Of a DNA stretch of 64,000 nt, positions 34,661 to 44,373 are shown one piece after another. Position numbers and translations under genes: made by a program. The notes beneath the pieces were generated by a model, which saw nothing but the letters and a program-made list of their open reading frames with translations, was not told the DNA's origin and searched no databases. Each line of letters begins with the position of its first letter. The stretch's first letter is position 1. Source of the stretch: Acidobacteriota bacterium (GTDB taxonomy: Bacteria > Acidobacteriota > Thermoanaerobaculia > Gp7-AA8). The stretch spans positions 1 through 64,000 of the forward strand of contig JAJPHC010000063.1 in the NCBI GenBank assembly GCA_021325515.1. The letters run 5' to 3'.

Positions 34661-35053
34661 ATGCCGACTTCTTACGACGAGATTCTGCGCACTGCCTACG
34701 CCACCTTCGCCAACGGCGACCTCGAAGGCTACCTCTCCTTCTGCACCCCCGACATCGAGTTCGTCATCCCCGGAAAGAACAGGCTGTCGAAGACCTACAG
34801 CCGCTCCGAATTCGTCTCCGGGCTGATCACCGATGTCATGCGTCTGACGAATGGCTCGTTCAAAGAAACTGTGCTCGATGTCTTCACGAGCGATCGCGGC
34901 GGAGTCGTCCGCGCACATCACGAGCTGACGCGCGAGGACGGCAAGCGCCACACGTACCGCACGCTGCACGTGTACGACATCGAAGACGGCCGCCTCGCCA
35001 GCTTCCGTGAAGTGCCGGAGGATCTCGAGGTCTTCAATCAGGCGTGGGGATAG
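34661..35053 (+). CDS. SnoaL-like/NTF2-fold protein
   Basis: 130 residues starting seven bases after the previous stop. A helix-sheet pattern with YATFANGDLEGYLSFCTPDIEFVIPG is typical of the SnoaL/NTF2 cone fold, used by small isomerases, hydrolases and ligand-binding proteins. No catalytic residue can be assigned. It probably shares a transcript with the receiver gene and converges on the PLP decarboxylase. Confidence 0.8.
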   Translation: MPTSYDEILRTAYATFANGDLEGYLSFCTPDIEFVIPGKNRLSKTYSRSEFVSGLITDVMRLTNGSFKETVLDVFTSDRGGVVRAHHELTREDGKRHTYRTLHVYDIEDGRLASFREVPEDLEVFNQAWG

Positions 35054-35066
35054 TTCTCCCCATCTC

Positions 35067-36446
35067 TTACGATGAGATCGCGGCGAGAATCGCGTTCGCC
35101 GAGCGCTCCACGTCTTCCTCCGATGTCGACCAGTTGCTCACCGAGATCCGCATCGCGGCCATGCCGTGCCACGTCGTGCCGGCGAGCCAGCAGGTACCTT
35201 CGCGCTGCACGCGCGTGATCACGTCGCGCGTCGCCACATCATCGTCGTCGAACCGCACGAGCACCTGATTGAGCACCACATCGTTGAGAATCTTCGCGCG
35301 CGGATTGCGCGAGAGGATCTCCGCGAACTGGCGCGCGCGCGTGCAAAGCCGCTCCACGAGATCCTCGACGCCCTTCCTCCCCAGCGTGCGCAGCGCCGCA
35401 TAGACCGTGATGCCGCGCGCGCGCCGCGAGAACTCAGGCACCCACTCGAAGTTGTCGCGCTCCATGCCGGCGGAATGTTCGATGTATTCGGCCGTGACGA
35501 TCATCGCCGAGCGATGCGCTGCCGGATTGCGCGTGATCGCGACGCCGCAGTCGTACGGCACATTCAGCCACTTGTGCGCGTCGGTCGCCCACGAGTCGGC
35601 GAGCTCGACACCATCGATCAGGCTGCGGCGGCCGGCGCACGCCGCGGCCCAGAGTCCAAACGCGCCATCGACGTGCATCCATGCCTCGCGCTCCCGCGCG
35701 ATCGCCGCGATCTCGCGCAGAGGATCGATGGCGCCGGTGTTCACGTTGCCGGCCTGCGCGCAGATGATCGTCGGTCCGGAGAGATGTTCGGTCAGGCGCG
35801 CCAGCTCGCCCGCGATCATCCTCCCCTGCCCATCCGACGGCACGGCGATCATCGAGTTGGTGCCGAAGCCCAGCATCCGCAGCGACGTGTGAATCGTCAC
35901 GTGCGCTTCGGCGCTGACGACGACATTGACGCGCGGGGCGCCGGCCAGCCCGTCTTCTTCCACGTTCCAGCCCGCCTTGCGCAGCACCGCATGGCGCGCC
36001 GCGGCGAGACAGGTGAAGTTCGCCATCTGGCAGCCGGTGACGAATCCGAGGCTGGCATCGATGGGGAGGCCGAAGAGCTCGAGCAGCCAGCCGCGCGCGA
36101 CCTCCTCGACGACTGACGCGATCGGCGACGTCACGAAGATGCCCGCGTTCTGATCCCATGTGCTGGTCATCCAGTCGGCGGCAAGCGCGACAGGCAACGA
36201 GCCGCCGATGACGAAGCCGAAGTAGCGGGGGCCGGGCATTGCGACGGCGCCCCGTTCAGCCTGCGCTGCCAGCGCGTGCAGGACGGCGCTCGGATCGTCG
36301 CCGTCGTCGGACAGCGGCATGGCGAGCCCGTCGAGCAGTTCCTGCCGAGTAGCGCGCGCGCCGACGTACCGTTCCGGCAAGCCGGCGAGGAACGATGCGG
36401 CGTGACGGTGCGCGATGTCGAGCAGTCCTTCGTCCATCAGTTTCAT
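35067..36446 (-). CDS. Group II PLP-dependent amino-acid decarboxylase
   Basis: 459 residues from the ATG at 36446. The Schiff-base Lys lies in SWATDAHKWLNVPYDCG, and MHVDGAFGLWAA carries the Asp that contacts the PLP ring nitrogen. This is the aromatic-amino-acid/glutamate decarboxylase fold; the substrate cannot be fixed. A TATTGT box seven bases upstream supports this start over one ten codons earlier. Confidence 0.88.
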   Translation of the reverse strand: MKLMDEGLLDIAHRHAASFLAGLPERYVGARATRQELLDGLAMPLSDDGDDPSAVLHALAAQAERGAVAMPGPRYFGFVIGGSLPVALAADWMTSTWDQNAGIFVTSPIASVVEEVARGWLLELFGLPIDASLGFVTGCQMANFTCLAAARHAVLRKAGWNVEEDGLAGAPRVNVVVSAEAHVTIHTSLRMLGFGTNSMIAVPSDGQGRMIAGELARLTEHLSGPTIICAQAGNVNTGAIDPLREIAAIAREREAWMHVDGAFGLWAAACAGRRSLIDGVELADSWATDAHKWLNVPYDCGVAITRNPAAHRSAMIVTAEYIEHSAGMERDNFEWVPEFSRRARGITVYAALRTLGRKGVEDLVERLCTRARQFAEILSRNPRAKILNDVVLNQVLVRFDDDDVATRDVITRVQREGTCWLAGTTWHGMAAMRISVSNWSTSEEDVERSANAILAAISS

Positions 36447-36453
36447 GAGCCGC

Positions 36454-36459
36454 ACAATA
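36454..36459 (-). promoter_or_regulatory. Candidate -10 box (TATTGT), near-leaderless
   Basis: On the minus strand TATTGT ends seven bases before the decarboxylase ATG at 36446. No Shine-Dalgarno sequence is seen. Confidence 0.45.
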
Positions 36460-36510
36460 GGCAGGACAATCGTCATGCGTCAAATCCGCGGTCTCTGAAG
36501 GGAAAACGCG

Positions 36511-36942
36511 ATGCCCTGGGTCACAACCGACAAGTCGAAGCTCGACGTGGAGATGATCCACGCCTTTCTCTCTCGCGACGCCTACTGGTCGCTCGGCATT
36601 CCCCGAGAGCTCGTCGAAAAAGCAATCGCCGGCTCACTCTGCTTCGCCGTCTTCGACGATGAGAACCGGCAGGCAGGCTTCGCCCGCGTCATCACCGACT
36701 ACGCATCGTTCGCCTATCTCGCCGATGTATTCGTCCTCCCCTCGCGCCGCGGCCAAGGACTCTCGAAGCTGCTGATGAAAGCGATCCGCGAACACGAGGA
36801 ACTGCAGGTGGTCCGCCGCTGGATGCTCGTCACACGTGATGCGCACCGGCTATACGAACAGTTCGGATTCCAGACCGTGGCGCGGCCGGAGCGAATGATG
36901 GAGATCGTGCGCGTGAACGCCTACGGGCAGGAAATGCAGTAA
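36511..36942 (+). CDS. GNAT-family N-acetyltransferase
   Basis: 143 residues. The acetyl-CoA loop is LPSRRGQGLSKLLM (Q/RxxGxG/A type), preceded by strand YLADVFVL and followed by LYEQFGFQ, the usual C-terminal signature. Acceptor unknown. GAAGGGA precedes the ATG. Confidence 0.9.
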   Translation: MPWVTTDKSKLDVEMIHAFLSRDAYWSLGIPRELVEKAIAGSLCFAVFDDENRQAGFARVITDYASFAYLADVFVLPSRRGQGLSKLLMKAIREHEELQVVRRWMLVTRDAHRLYEQFGFQTVARPERMMEIVRVNAYGQEMQ

Positions 36943-36981
36943 AGGAATCTTTGCCCGCCCGGTGCGTTGAAGAATCGCGAA

Positions 36982-38130
36982 ATGCACACACGTTCCACCC
37001 GTGAGATCCGCATCGGAAACATCCGCATCGGCGGCTCCAATCCGATCGCCGTTCAATCCATGGCCGCCACCCGTACGCAGGATGTGGCCGCCACCATCCG
37101 CCAGGTCGAGTTGCTCGAGCTTGCCGGTGCCGACGTCATCCGCATCGCCGTCGACAATCCGAAGGATGTCGTCGCGCTCGCCGAGATCCGCGCGGCGCGT
37201 CCCAACGCGAACCTCGTCATCGATCTGCAGGAGAACTACCGGCTCGCCGAAAAGGTCGCGCCGTTCGTGCAGAAACTCCGCTACAACCCCGGCCATCTCT
37301 ACCACATCGAGCGCGACAAGCCGGTGAAGGAGAAGGTCCGCTACCTCGTCGAGATCGCCCGTTCGTACAACTGCGCGATGCGCATCGGCGTCAACGCCGG
37401 CTCCGTCGATCCCGAAAAGCTCTCGCAGTATTCGAAGGAAGACTCGATCTCTCCGATGCTCGACTCCGCTCTCGAGCATTGCGCGATGCTCGACGACCTC
37501 GGTTTCGACCAGTACTGCGTCTCGCTCAAGGACTCCGATCCGAACAAGGTCATCGACGCGAACCTCCGCTTCGCCGAAGCCCGGCCTGACGTTCCGCTGC
37601 ACCTCGGCGTCACCGAAGCGGGCATGCCGCCCGATGGCGTGATCAAGACGCGCATTGCCTTCGAGCAGCTCATCACGCGCGGCATCGGCGATACGATCCG
37701 CGTCTCACTCACTCTCCCCTTCGAGAACAAGGGCGACGAAGTGACCGTCGGGCGCCAGATTCTCGACGACATCGAGCACGGCCGCTTCCGCTCCGTTCCG
37801 CGCTTCGAACAGAAGGGGATGAACATCATCAGTTGTCCCTCCTGCTCGCGCGTCGAGAACGAGGCGTTCATCGATCTCGCGCACAAGGTCAAGGAGATGA
37901 CCGAGTACGCGAAGGATCATGCGATCACGATCGCGGTGATGGGCTGCCGTGTGAACGGGCCCGGCGAAACGGACGATGCGGACCTCGGTATGTGGTGCGC
38001 GCCGAGCTTCGTGAATCTGAAGCGCGGCCCGGAATCGATCGGATCGTTCACCTACGACGAGATCCTCGGCCGCCTGCGGCAGGAGCTCGACAAGCTGATC
38101 GAGGAAAAGGCGTCCGTCACCTCCGCATGA
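36982..38130 (+). CDS. ispG: 4-hydroxy-3-methylbut-2-enyl diphosphate synthase
   Basis: 382 residues from the ATG at 36982; a TTG five codons earlier is less likely. IspG converts methylerythritol cyclodiphosphate to HMBPP in the MEP isoprenoid pathway, using a 4Fe-4S cluster. The N-terminal TIM barrel carries [16 protein letters not shown]; cluster ligands lie in ISCPSCSR and [10 protein letters not shown] with the final Glu. It is the two-domain bacterial form. It overlaps lspA by four bases (ATGA). Confidence 0.97.
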   Translation: MHTRSTREIRIGNIRIGGSNPIAVQSMAATRTQDVAATIRQVELLELAGADVIRIAVDNPKDVVALAEIRAARPNANLVIDLQENYRLAEKVAPFVQKLRYNPGHLYHIERDKPVKEKVRYLVEIARSYNCAMRIGVNAGSVDPEKLSQYSKEDSISPMLDSALEHCAMLDDLGFDQYCVSLKDSDPNKVIDANLRFAEARPDVPLHLGVTEAGMPPDGVIKTRIAFEQLITRGIGDTIRVSLTLPFENKGDEVTVGRQILDDIEHGRFRSVPRFEQKGMNIISCPSCSRVENEAFIDLAHKVKEMTEYAKDHAITIAVMGCRVNGPGETDDADLGMWCAPSFVNLKRGPESIGSFTYDEILGRLRQELDKLIEEKASVTSA

Positions 38131-38609
38131 AGCGCATTCACTACATCGCGATCTCCGCCGTCATCATCGTTCTCGACGCGATCACGAAATGGCTCGTCAG
38201 CGCGCGCATCGCGCTGCACGACTCCGTCACGGTGATCCCCGACTTCTTCTCGATCGTGCACGTCCGCAATACCGGCGCGGCGTTCGGCATCGGCGCGAAT
38301 GCGGAATCGCATTTCGTGCCGCTGCTGCTGAACAGCGGCGCCATTCTCGTGTTCCTGATCGTCGTGGCCTACGCGCTCCGCACACCGCTGGCCGATCGCA
38401 CCCTGCAGATCGGACTGCATCTCATCGTCGGCGGAGCGATCGGAAATCTCGTCGACCGTTTCCGCTTCGGCTACGTCGTCGATTTTCTCGACGTCTACGT
38501 GCGCGATCACCACTGGCCCGCATTCAACGTGGCCGATTCGGCGATCTGCATCGGCATCGCCCTCCTCTTCCTCGACATGAAGAAGAAGCCCGAGCCGGTC
38601 ACCGCGTAG
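38127..38609 (+). CDS. lspA: Signal peptidase II (prolipoprotein)
   Basis: 160 residues, four membrane helices. Catalytic Asp motifs are in [16 protein letters not shown] and FNVADSAI. It cleaves diacylated prolipoproteins before the lipid-modified Cys. It is translationally coupled to ispG, and several lipoproteins in the window are likely substrates. Confidence 0.96.
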   Translation: MKRIHYIAISAVIIVLDAITKWLVSARIALHDSVTVIPDFFSIVHVRNTGAAFGIGANAESHFVPLLLNSGAILVFLIVVAYALRTPLADRTLQIGLHLIVGGAIGNLVDRFRFGYVVDFLDVYVRDHHWPAFNVADSAICIGIALLFLDMKKKPEPVTA

Positions 38610-38777
38610 ACCTTCGAACGCCGACTTCGTTCCGTAACAACGTTGACCGTCTCGACACCGGGCGGCTTCAGCTTTCCGAATCGCATTCACGGTTTCGCGA
38701 ACCGGCCGCACGGCCCTGCTCTGACAAGGACGTGTGGCACATCCGCTGCGGCCTCTGGAAGGCAGAAGGAGGCCGTC

Positions 38778-41700
38778 ATGCGTTTCGTAACAATGCTCGC
38801 CGCAATCGCGCTCTCCCTGGCAGCAGTCGCAGCTCCGCAACACGCTTCACTCCCTTCCCTCACCATCAATGACGAAAACGGCGGTACCGCGTTATCCATC
38901 CAGTCGCTGCACGTCGATGTGATTCTTCGCGGCCATCTCGCACGAACGACGTACGAGATCACCTACGCCAACCAGCTCGATCGCGATCTCGATGGCGATT
39001 TTTCGTTTCCGCTTCCGGCGGAGGCCGAGGTGAGCGATATCGCGCTCTACTTCGGCACGGTGCTTCGCCACGGTGTCGCGGTGCAGCGCGAACAGGCTCG
39101 CACGGCGTATGACGAAACGATCCACCGGCGGCGCGTCGATCCCGCGCTCGCCGAATGGTCGTCGTCATCGCGCGCCTTTCACTTCCGCGTCTACCCGATT
39201 CCCGCGCGCAGCACGAAGGTCGTGCACATCGCCTACGATCAGGAGATCGCCGGCTCGCCGTACGAGCTCGATCTGCGCTACGGCGAGGTGATTCCCGAGT
39301 TCCGGCTTTCGATCGATGGCAGAGCGATCGTCGACGCGACAGGCATCGATCTTCGCCGCAGCGGCGACGTCCGCACGGCGAAAAGCAACGGCAGCAAGGT
39401 CGACGCCTTCGTACGCGCGACGACGCCCGACGAAGAATCGGGCTATGTCGTCTTCTCTCCTTCGGACAAGACGTTCTACGCAACCGCGGCCGTCGCGATT
39501 CACAGCGCAAGGCGAAGCGTCACTCCGGCCCATCACGTCACGGTTCTGTACGACGCATCAGCGAGCGCCGTCCAGCGCGATGCGGCGAGGCTCCGCGAAT
39601 TTCTCGCGGCGTTTCTCGCCAGGCAGGATCCGTTCGTTCGCGTGGCCGTCGTGCCATTCCACGTGGCGGTGGAAAATGGGCGCGAGACCACGCCGCAGGG
39701 ACTCGATGCACTCCTCGCCGATATCCCGCTGGCCGGCGCGACCGATCTCGCCGGCGCCATCGACGTCCTCGGCACCGTGCGCGGCGACTCGCGACTGCTG
39801 CTCGTGACCGACGGCATCAGCAACATCGGCGACTCCACGCGCCTCGGTCACTCCATCGCGGCGCTCACGAAACTGCGTCGCAACGTCACGGTCGTGAACG
39901 CGTCGCGCTCCGCCGACGACAACGTGCTCAACGACCTGGCGCGTGCGTCGGGCGGCTGGCTCGTCGATCTCACGCGCAGCGACCCCGATGCCGCGGCGGA
40001 GTCGGCGATGCAGTTGTCGTCGCGACTCGCGTTTCTGAGCACATCGCCGCTCATCCGCGATGTCGTGCCGCAGGCGATCCTCGCGGCGGCGGATCAACGG
40101 GCGATCGTCAATGCGCGATCGCGGGAGGAATTCACGACGCTGCCGGTCAACGCCGGCACGGCACATCACGAAGTCCTGCTGCAACGGCTGGTTAGCGACG
40201 ACGAAGTGGATCTCGTGCGGCGGGCCTGGGCGCGCGCGCGGCTGCGCGAGCTGATCGAACAGGGGGCTTCCCCCGAGGAGGTGCTCGACCATGGGCGCCG
40301 CTTCAATGAGCTGACGCCGCGCACGTCGCTGCTGATTCTCGAGACATGGCACGACTATGAGATGTGGAACATCCCGCTGCCGAAGGATCTCGCCGATCAG
40401 CGAGCCGCGGAACTGGCTGCGTTCGAGCGGCAGCGCCCGAAGGAGGGACCGGCGGGAACCGTCACGGTCGTCGGGCGCACGAACGAGGCCCCGCCGGCCA
40501 ACAACGCGTGGTTCATTCGCGGCACGGTAACGACGAGCGGTTCGCCGCTGCCGGGAGCCACGGTCACGCTGCAATCCACGGATGGGCAGTCGAGGACAGC
40601 GGTGACGGACGGCAATGGTCGCTTCTGGATCGCACTGCCCACGGCTCCTTCGGGCTTCACTCTTCGATCCGAGCTGGAAGGCCTCATGCCGGTGACACAC
40701 AGCTTCCCGGCAAGAACGCCGACGGGATCGATGGTCGAGATCGCGATGCGTCTCTCGGCCATCGCGGAAGCCATTACGGTCACCGCGAGTGCACCGATCC
40801 TTCCTTCGACGGCGTCGATTGCCACGAACATCGACCGATCCCTCGCGAACCGCGATCCGCGCGCGCTGGCCGATCGACTCCTCGGGTCGCTCGACACGAA
40901 CGACGCGATCGAGATCGAGGACGAGGCGACGATGAAGACGACGATCGCCGAGCGCTCCCGGAAGATTGCGGACGTCATCGCGAAGCTGCGCGGGCTGAAT
41001 TCGACCGGCGATCGCTATCGCTACTACGCGGCCGCACGCTCCGTGCTCGGCGGCGAGAAGCTGTTCCAGGCGCAGGCGGCACTCGCTCTGCGCAGCGACT
41101 CGCAGGAGATGGCCGTCCGCGTGCTCACGGATCTCGTCGAAGCGTGGCCCGATGACGCCGCGACGCTGCGGCTCATCGGACGCGTGCTCGCCGGCTGGCA
41201 CCGGCCGGACCTCGCGCAGTTGCTCTTCGAGCGCGCGATCGAGCTCGATCCGGATCGCACCCAGAGCTGGCGCGAGCTCATGCTCCTCCTCGCTTCTCAG
41301 GGAAGAGAACAGGCGCTCGAGAAGGTGCAGCAGCGTTATGCGTCGCTGACGCATGATCCGCGCATGCGCCAGGTCGAGAACGTCCTCAACCAGGAGCTGC
41401 AGCAGCGCCATGCCGGAACGGATCCGCGGATCGATCTGTCAGCCGACATTCAGATCGAGGGGATGTGGGACTCGAACTACACCGACGTCGATCTGCACGT
41501 CATCGAGCCCGATGGCGAGGAGGTCTTCTACAGCCACATGCAGAGCAAGCATGGCGGGCGCCTGCACGAAGACATCACGACCGGATTCGGCCCGGAGATC
41601 TACACGATCGCACACCGCGAAAAGGGACCGTACCGGATCGTTCTGCAGACGTACGCGCCGGACAACACGCGCGTCATGCGCGAAACGCTCGCGCACGTGA

Positions 41701-41786
41701 TCGTCTGGGTGGGCGGCGAGCGCCGCGATTACGTCGTGGCGCTGCCGAACACGAATGAGCAGCGACTCGTCGCTGTCATCGAGTAA
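38778..41786 (+). CDS. Large exported VIT/vWA protein with carboxypeptidase-regulatory-like and DUF2135-like domains
   Basis: 1002 residues from the ATG at 38778 (AGAAGGAGG five bases upstream). Signal peptide, then a VIT domain (about 30-150), a vWA domain with MIDAS-type DASAS, an ATDLAGA segment and TDG, a helical region, a carboxypeptidase-regulatory-like beta-sandwich (about 585-660) with an ITVTASAP stretch resembling TonB-plug leaders, a TPR-like segment (about 790-890), and a C-terminal DUF2135-like domain (MWDSNYTDVDLHVIEPDGEE). It is probably a periplasmic or surface scaffold; no enzymatic site is seen. Confidence 0.85.
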   Translation: MRFVTMLAAIALSLAAVAAPQHASLPSLTINDENGGTALSIQSLHVDVILRGHLARTTYEITYANQLDRDLDGDFSFPLPAEAEVSDIALYFGTVLRHGVAVQREQARTAYDETIHRRRVDPALAEWSSSSRAFHFRVYPIPARSTKVVHIAYDQEIAGSPYELDLRYGEVIPEFRLSIDGRAIVDATGIDLRRSGDVRTAKSNGSKVDAFVRATTPDEESGYVVFSPSDKTFYATAAVAIHSARRSVTPAHHVTVLYDASASAVQRDAARLREFLAAFLARQDPFVRVAVVPFHVAVENGRETTPQGLDALLADIPLAGATDLAGAIDVLGTVRGDSRLLLVTDGISNIGDSTRLGHSIAALTKLRRNVTVVNASRSADDNVLNDLARASGGWLVDLTRSDPDAAAESAMQLSSRLAFLSTSPLIRDVVPQAILAAADQRAIVNARSREEFTTLPVNAGTAHHEVLLQRLVSDDEVDLVRRAWARARLRELIEQGASPEEVLDHGRRFNELTPRTSLLILETWHDYEMWNIPLPKDLADQRAAELAAFERQRPKEGPAGTVTVVGRTNEAPPANNAWFIRGTVTTSGSPLPGATVTLQSTDGQSRTAVTDGNGRFWIALPTAPSGFTLRSELEGLMPVTHSFPARTPTGSMVEIAMRLSAIAEAITVTASAPILPSTASIATNIDRSLANRDPRALADRLLGSLDTNDAIEIEDEATMKTTIAERSRKIADVIAKLRGLNSTGDRYRYYAAARSVLGGEKLFQAQAALALRSDSQEMAVRVLTDLVEAWPDDAATLRLIGRVLAGWHRPDLAQLLFERAIELDPDRTQSWRELMLLLASQGREQALEKVQQRYASLTHDPRMRQVENVLNQELQQRHAGTDPRIDLSADIQIEGMWDSNYTDVDLHVIEPDGEEVFYSHMQSKHGGRLHEDITTGFGPEIYTIAHREKGPYRIVLQTYAPDNTRVMRETLAHVIVWVGGERRDYVVALPNTNEQRLVAVIE

Positions 41787-41807
41787 GCAACGGCGCGATC
41801 CGCGCCA

Positions 41808-41838
41808 GGAGTCGCCGGGCAGGACGCCCGGCGGCTCC
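41808..41838. terminator. GC hairpin between convergent genes
   Basis: GGAGTCGCCGGGC pairs with GCCCGGCGGCTCC around a five-base loop (twelve of thirteen pairs, one T-G). It lies between the VIT/vWA stop and the convergent gene stop at 41856. It is related to the GCCGGGCG hairpin at 4248-4266. Confidence 0.6.
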
Positions 41839-41855
41839 CCAGGTGCAGCGAATGG

Positions 41856-42236
41856 TCAGGGATCCTGCCGGCTGGCGCTTGAAGAGCGGTGAAGCGAGAG
41901 ATGACGAATGACTTCTCCGCCGGGCAGCAGCTTCGCCGTTCCCGTCAGCGCCGCTTCCTTCAGCGTGAACGTCCAACGAGACTTCAGCCGGCCGCCATCG
42001 TAATCACCGGTAAGTGTTTCGCCCTCGACGCGCATCTCGAGCGTACCCATTGTCTCCTCGTTTCCATCGACGATCTTGTTCATCGTCACGGTGAGGGTCG
42101 ACTCGCTCTTCTCCGCGATGTGATAGACGACGATTTCGTCGCGGCACGCAGCCCGAGCGCCGGTGCACTTCGATGTTCCCGTCCACGTCCCGATGAATAG
42201 CGAGACCGGCAGCAGCAGCGCGGCAAGGAACGGCAT
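41856..42236 (-). CDS. Small exported protein, unknown
   Basis: 126 residues. An N-terminal hydrophobic segment ([16 protein letters not shown]) is followed by a single beta-rich domain with two early Cys residues; no family recognised. Its start codon overlaps the scoB stop by one base (TGATG), so the two are translationally coupled, although a functional link to CoA transfer is not obvious. Confidence 0.65.
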   Translation of the reverse strand: MPFLAALLLPVSLFIGTWTGTSKCTGARAACRDEIVVYHIAEKSESTLTVTMNKIVDGNEETMGTLEMRVEGETLTGDYDGGRLKSRWTFTLKEAALTGTAKLLPGGEVIRHLSLHRSSSASRQDP

Positions 42237-42892
42237 CAGACCTCCATCACGGGCACGTCACCCTTCACGATGACGCGCGGCTCGGTGAGCTCCTGCACCT
42301 GCTCCGGCGTCACGCCGGGCGCCACTTCGATCAACTGCAGCCCATCTTCGGTCACGTCGAGCACGCAGTAATCGGTGATGATGCGATTCACGCAGCGCAC
42401 GCCGGTCAACGGCAGCGCGCACTTGCGGAGAATCTTCTTCTCCCCCTTCTTCGTGACGTGCTCCATCGTCACGATGAGCCGCCGCGCGCCGGCCACGAGG
42501 TCCATCGCGCCGCCCATCCCTTTCACCATCGCGCCGGGCACCATCCAGTTGGCGATGTCGCCATGCTCGGATACCTGCATGGCGCCGAGAATCGAGAGAT
42601 CGATCTTTCCGCCGCGGATCATCGAGAACGAATCGGCGCTGGAGAAAAACGAGGCGCCGGGCAGCGTCGTCACCGTCTGCTTGCCGGCGTTGATGAGATC
42701 GGCATCGACTTCGTCATCCTTCGGAAACGGTCCGAGGCCGAGAATGCCGTTCTCCGACTGGAGGATGACTTCCATTCCCTCCGGAATGCAGTTGGCGACG
42801 AGCGTCGGCATGCCGATGCCGAGGTTGACGTAGTAGCCGTCGCGCAGTTCCTGCGCGGCACGGCGGACGATCTGTTCGCGATTGAGTGGCAT
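42236..42892 (-). CDS. scoB: 3-oxoacid CoA-transferase subunit B
   Basis: 218 residues. The subunit B signature with the catalytic Glu lies in [31 protein letters not shown] is also typical. With ScoA it moves CoA from succinyl-CoA (or acetyl-CoA) to a 3-oxoacid, feeding ketone-body or branched-chain breakdown. It follows scoA by three bases and overlaps the small exported protein gene by one base. Confidence 0.93.
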   Translation of the reverse strand: MPLNREQIVRRAAQELRDGYYVNLGIGMPTLVANCIPEGMEVILQSENGILGLGPFPKDDEVDADLINAGKQTVTTLPGASFFSSADSFSMIRGGKIDLSILGAMQVSEHGDIANWMVPGAMVKGMGGAMDLVAGARRLIVTMEHVTKKGEKKILRKCALPLTGVRCVNRIITDYCVLDVTEDGLQLIEVAPGVTPEQVQELTEPRVIVKGDVPVMEV

Positions 42893-42895
42893 CGT

Positions 42896-43591
42896 CTATC
42901 CCTTCCTCACCGTACGCTGCTCGATTCGTTTCTTCCGCGGCGCAACGATGAGCCGGTGCACGAAGACGCCGGGCGTGTGAACGTGATCGGGATCGAGCTC
43001 GCCCACTTCCACCAGCTCCTCGACTTCCGCGATGCAGATCTTTCCCGCGGTCGCCGCCATCGGATTGAAGTTCCGCGCGCTCTTGCGATAGACGAGGTTG
43101 CCGTAGCGATCGCCCTTCCATGCGGCGACGAGCGAGAAGTCGCCGACGATGCCGCGCTCCATCACGTACATCCGGCCGTCGAAGTCGCGCGACTCTTTCC
43201 CGTCGGCGACGATCGTTCCGTAACCGGCTGGGGTGAAGAACGCCGGGATGCCTGCGCCACCGGCGCGCATCCGTTCGGCGAGTGTGCCCTGCGGGCAGAA
43301 TTCGACTTCGAGCTCTCCCGCCAGATACTGGCGCTCGAACTCCGCATTCTCACCGACGTACGACGACACCATCTTGCGGATCTGTTTCGTCTGCAGGAGG
43401 AGACCGAGTCCCCAGTCGTCGACGCCGGCGTTGTTGGAGACGCAGGTGAGATTCTTCACGCCGCTCTCCACGAGGGCATTGATGAGATTCTCGGGAATGC
43501 CGCAGAGACCGAAGCCGCCGACGACGAGCGTCGATCCGTCGTTGATGTCCTTGACCGCCTCTGCAGCGGAGGCGACGAGTTTGTTGATCAT
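42896..43591 (-). CDS. scoA: 3-oxoacid CoA-transferase subunit A
   Basis: 231 residues. It begins with the glycine-rich [15 protein letters not shown] loop of family I CoA-transferases; the [13 protein letters not shown] segment also fits. First gene of the scoA-scoB operon. The specific oxoacid (acetoacetate or 3-oxoadipate) cannot be told from the sequence. Confidence 0.93.
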   Translation of the reverse strand: MINKLVASAAEAVKDINDGSTLVVGGFGLCGIPENLINALVESGVKNLTCVSNNAGVDDWGLGLLLQTKQIRKMVSSYVGENAEFERQYLAGELEVEFCPQGTLAERMRAGGAGIPAFFTPAGYGTIVADGKESRDFDGRMYVMERGIVGDFSLVAAWKGDRYGNLVYRKSARNFNPMAATAGKICIAEVEELVEVGELDPDHVHTPGVFVHRLIVAPRKKRIEQRTVRKG

Positions 43592-43650
43592 GGCGGCAGG
43601 AAGATATCAAAAGCGCGCAGCGATTCGCGGCGCTCCTGCCGCGCGTTTCG

Positions 43651-44220
43651 TCAGCCCTCGCACGCGAGGCGGAGGAAGTCCTGCTCCGCCGGTGTCGCCG
43701 GCGCGAGCAGCGAGCGCCCTGCGAGCTCGCGCGAGAGGAGCACGATGTTCTCCATCTTCCGGCGCGCTCGCGAGACCGCTCCGAAACGATCGAGACGCCG
43801 GGCGCTGTCGTAGACCGGCTGAAACGCGCTTTGATCACGCAGCAGCTGGATGAAGTGAATCGCCGGCTGCTCGACGACGGCGAGATCCCCGATCACCGAC
43901 AGCGCAGGAAGAATCGGTCTTCTGCGGTCGAACAGCACGAACAGCATGAGCGTCCGCTCCCACTGCGCGATGTCAGCGCCCAGCGGCCGGAGACAGCCAA
44001 GAGTGAGCGCCTGCGCGAAGTAGTGCTCGCACGCCGCTTCACCGCGGATGGTGAGAAAACTGCCGAGCTGTGCCACTGCGCTGGCAAATTGCAGATTGAG
44101 GCTCGGCATCGCCGGATGCGGCGCGGCACCGCGTGCAATCCGCGCGAACGACGTCAGCGGCTCGATGGTGGTCAGCGGCGTGTGCATGGGAACGGTGGGC
44201 ACAGCCAGAGCATTGGACAT
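43651..44220 (-). CDS. Hypothetical protein
   Basis: 189 residues from the ATG at 44220. Mostly helical and soluble, with no signal peptide and no recognised motif. The open frame, codon pattern and position between two intact genes support a real gene. It ends 60 bases before the scoA start on the same strand, so a shared transcript is possible. Confidence 0.5.
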   Translation of the reverse strand: MSNALAVPTVPMHTPLTTIEPLTSFARIARGAAPHPAMPSLNLQFASAVAQLGSFLTIRGEAACEHYFAQALTLGCLRPLGADIAQWERTLMLFVLFDRRRPILPALSVIGDLAVVEQPAIHFIQLLRDQSAFQPVYDSARRLDRFGAVSRARRKMENIVLLSRELAGRSLLAPATPAEQDFLRLACEG

Positions 44221-44319
44221 GCTGCACAATCGGGCCTGCTTTCCTCACGCGCAAGAGAGGTAGACGAACCGCTATCGGTTCGTTGCTTCGCGGTGACATT
44301 GTTACGCCCTCACCTCTGG

Positions 44320-44347
44320 CCCCTCTCCCGCGGAGCGGGGCGAGGGG
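44320..44347. repeat. CCCCTCTCCC-type hairpin
   Basis: CCCCTCTCCCGC pairs with GCGGGGCGAGGGG (one bulge) in the gap between the hypothetical gene and mrp. It is related to the perfect hairpin at 20943-20970. Confidence 0.5.
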
Positions 44348-44373
44348 GACGGCGGACGCGCAAAGCGCCACAT

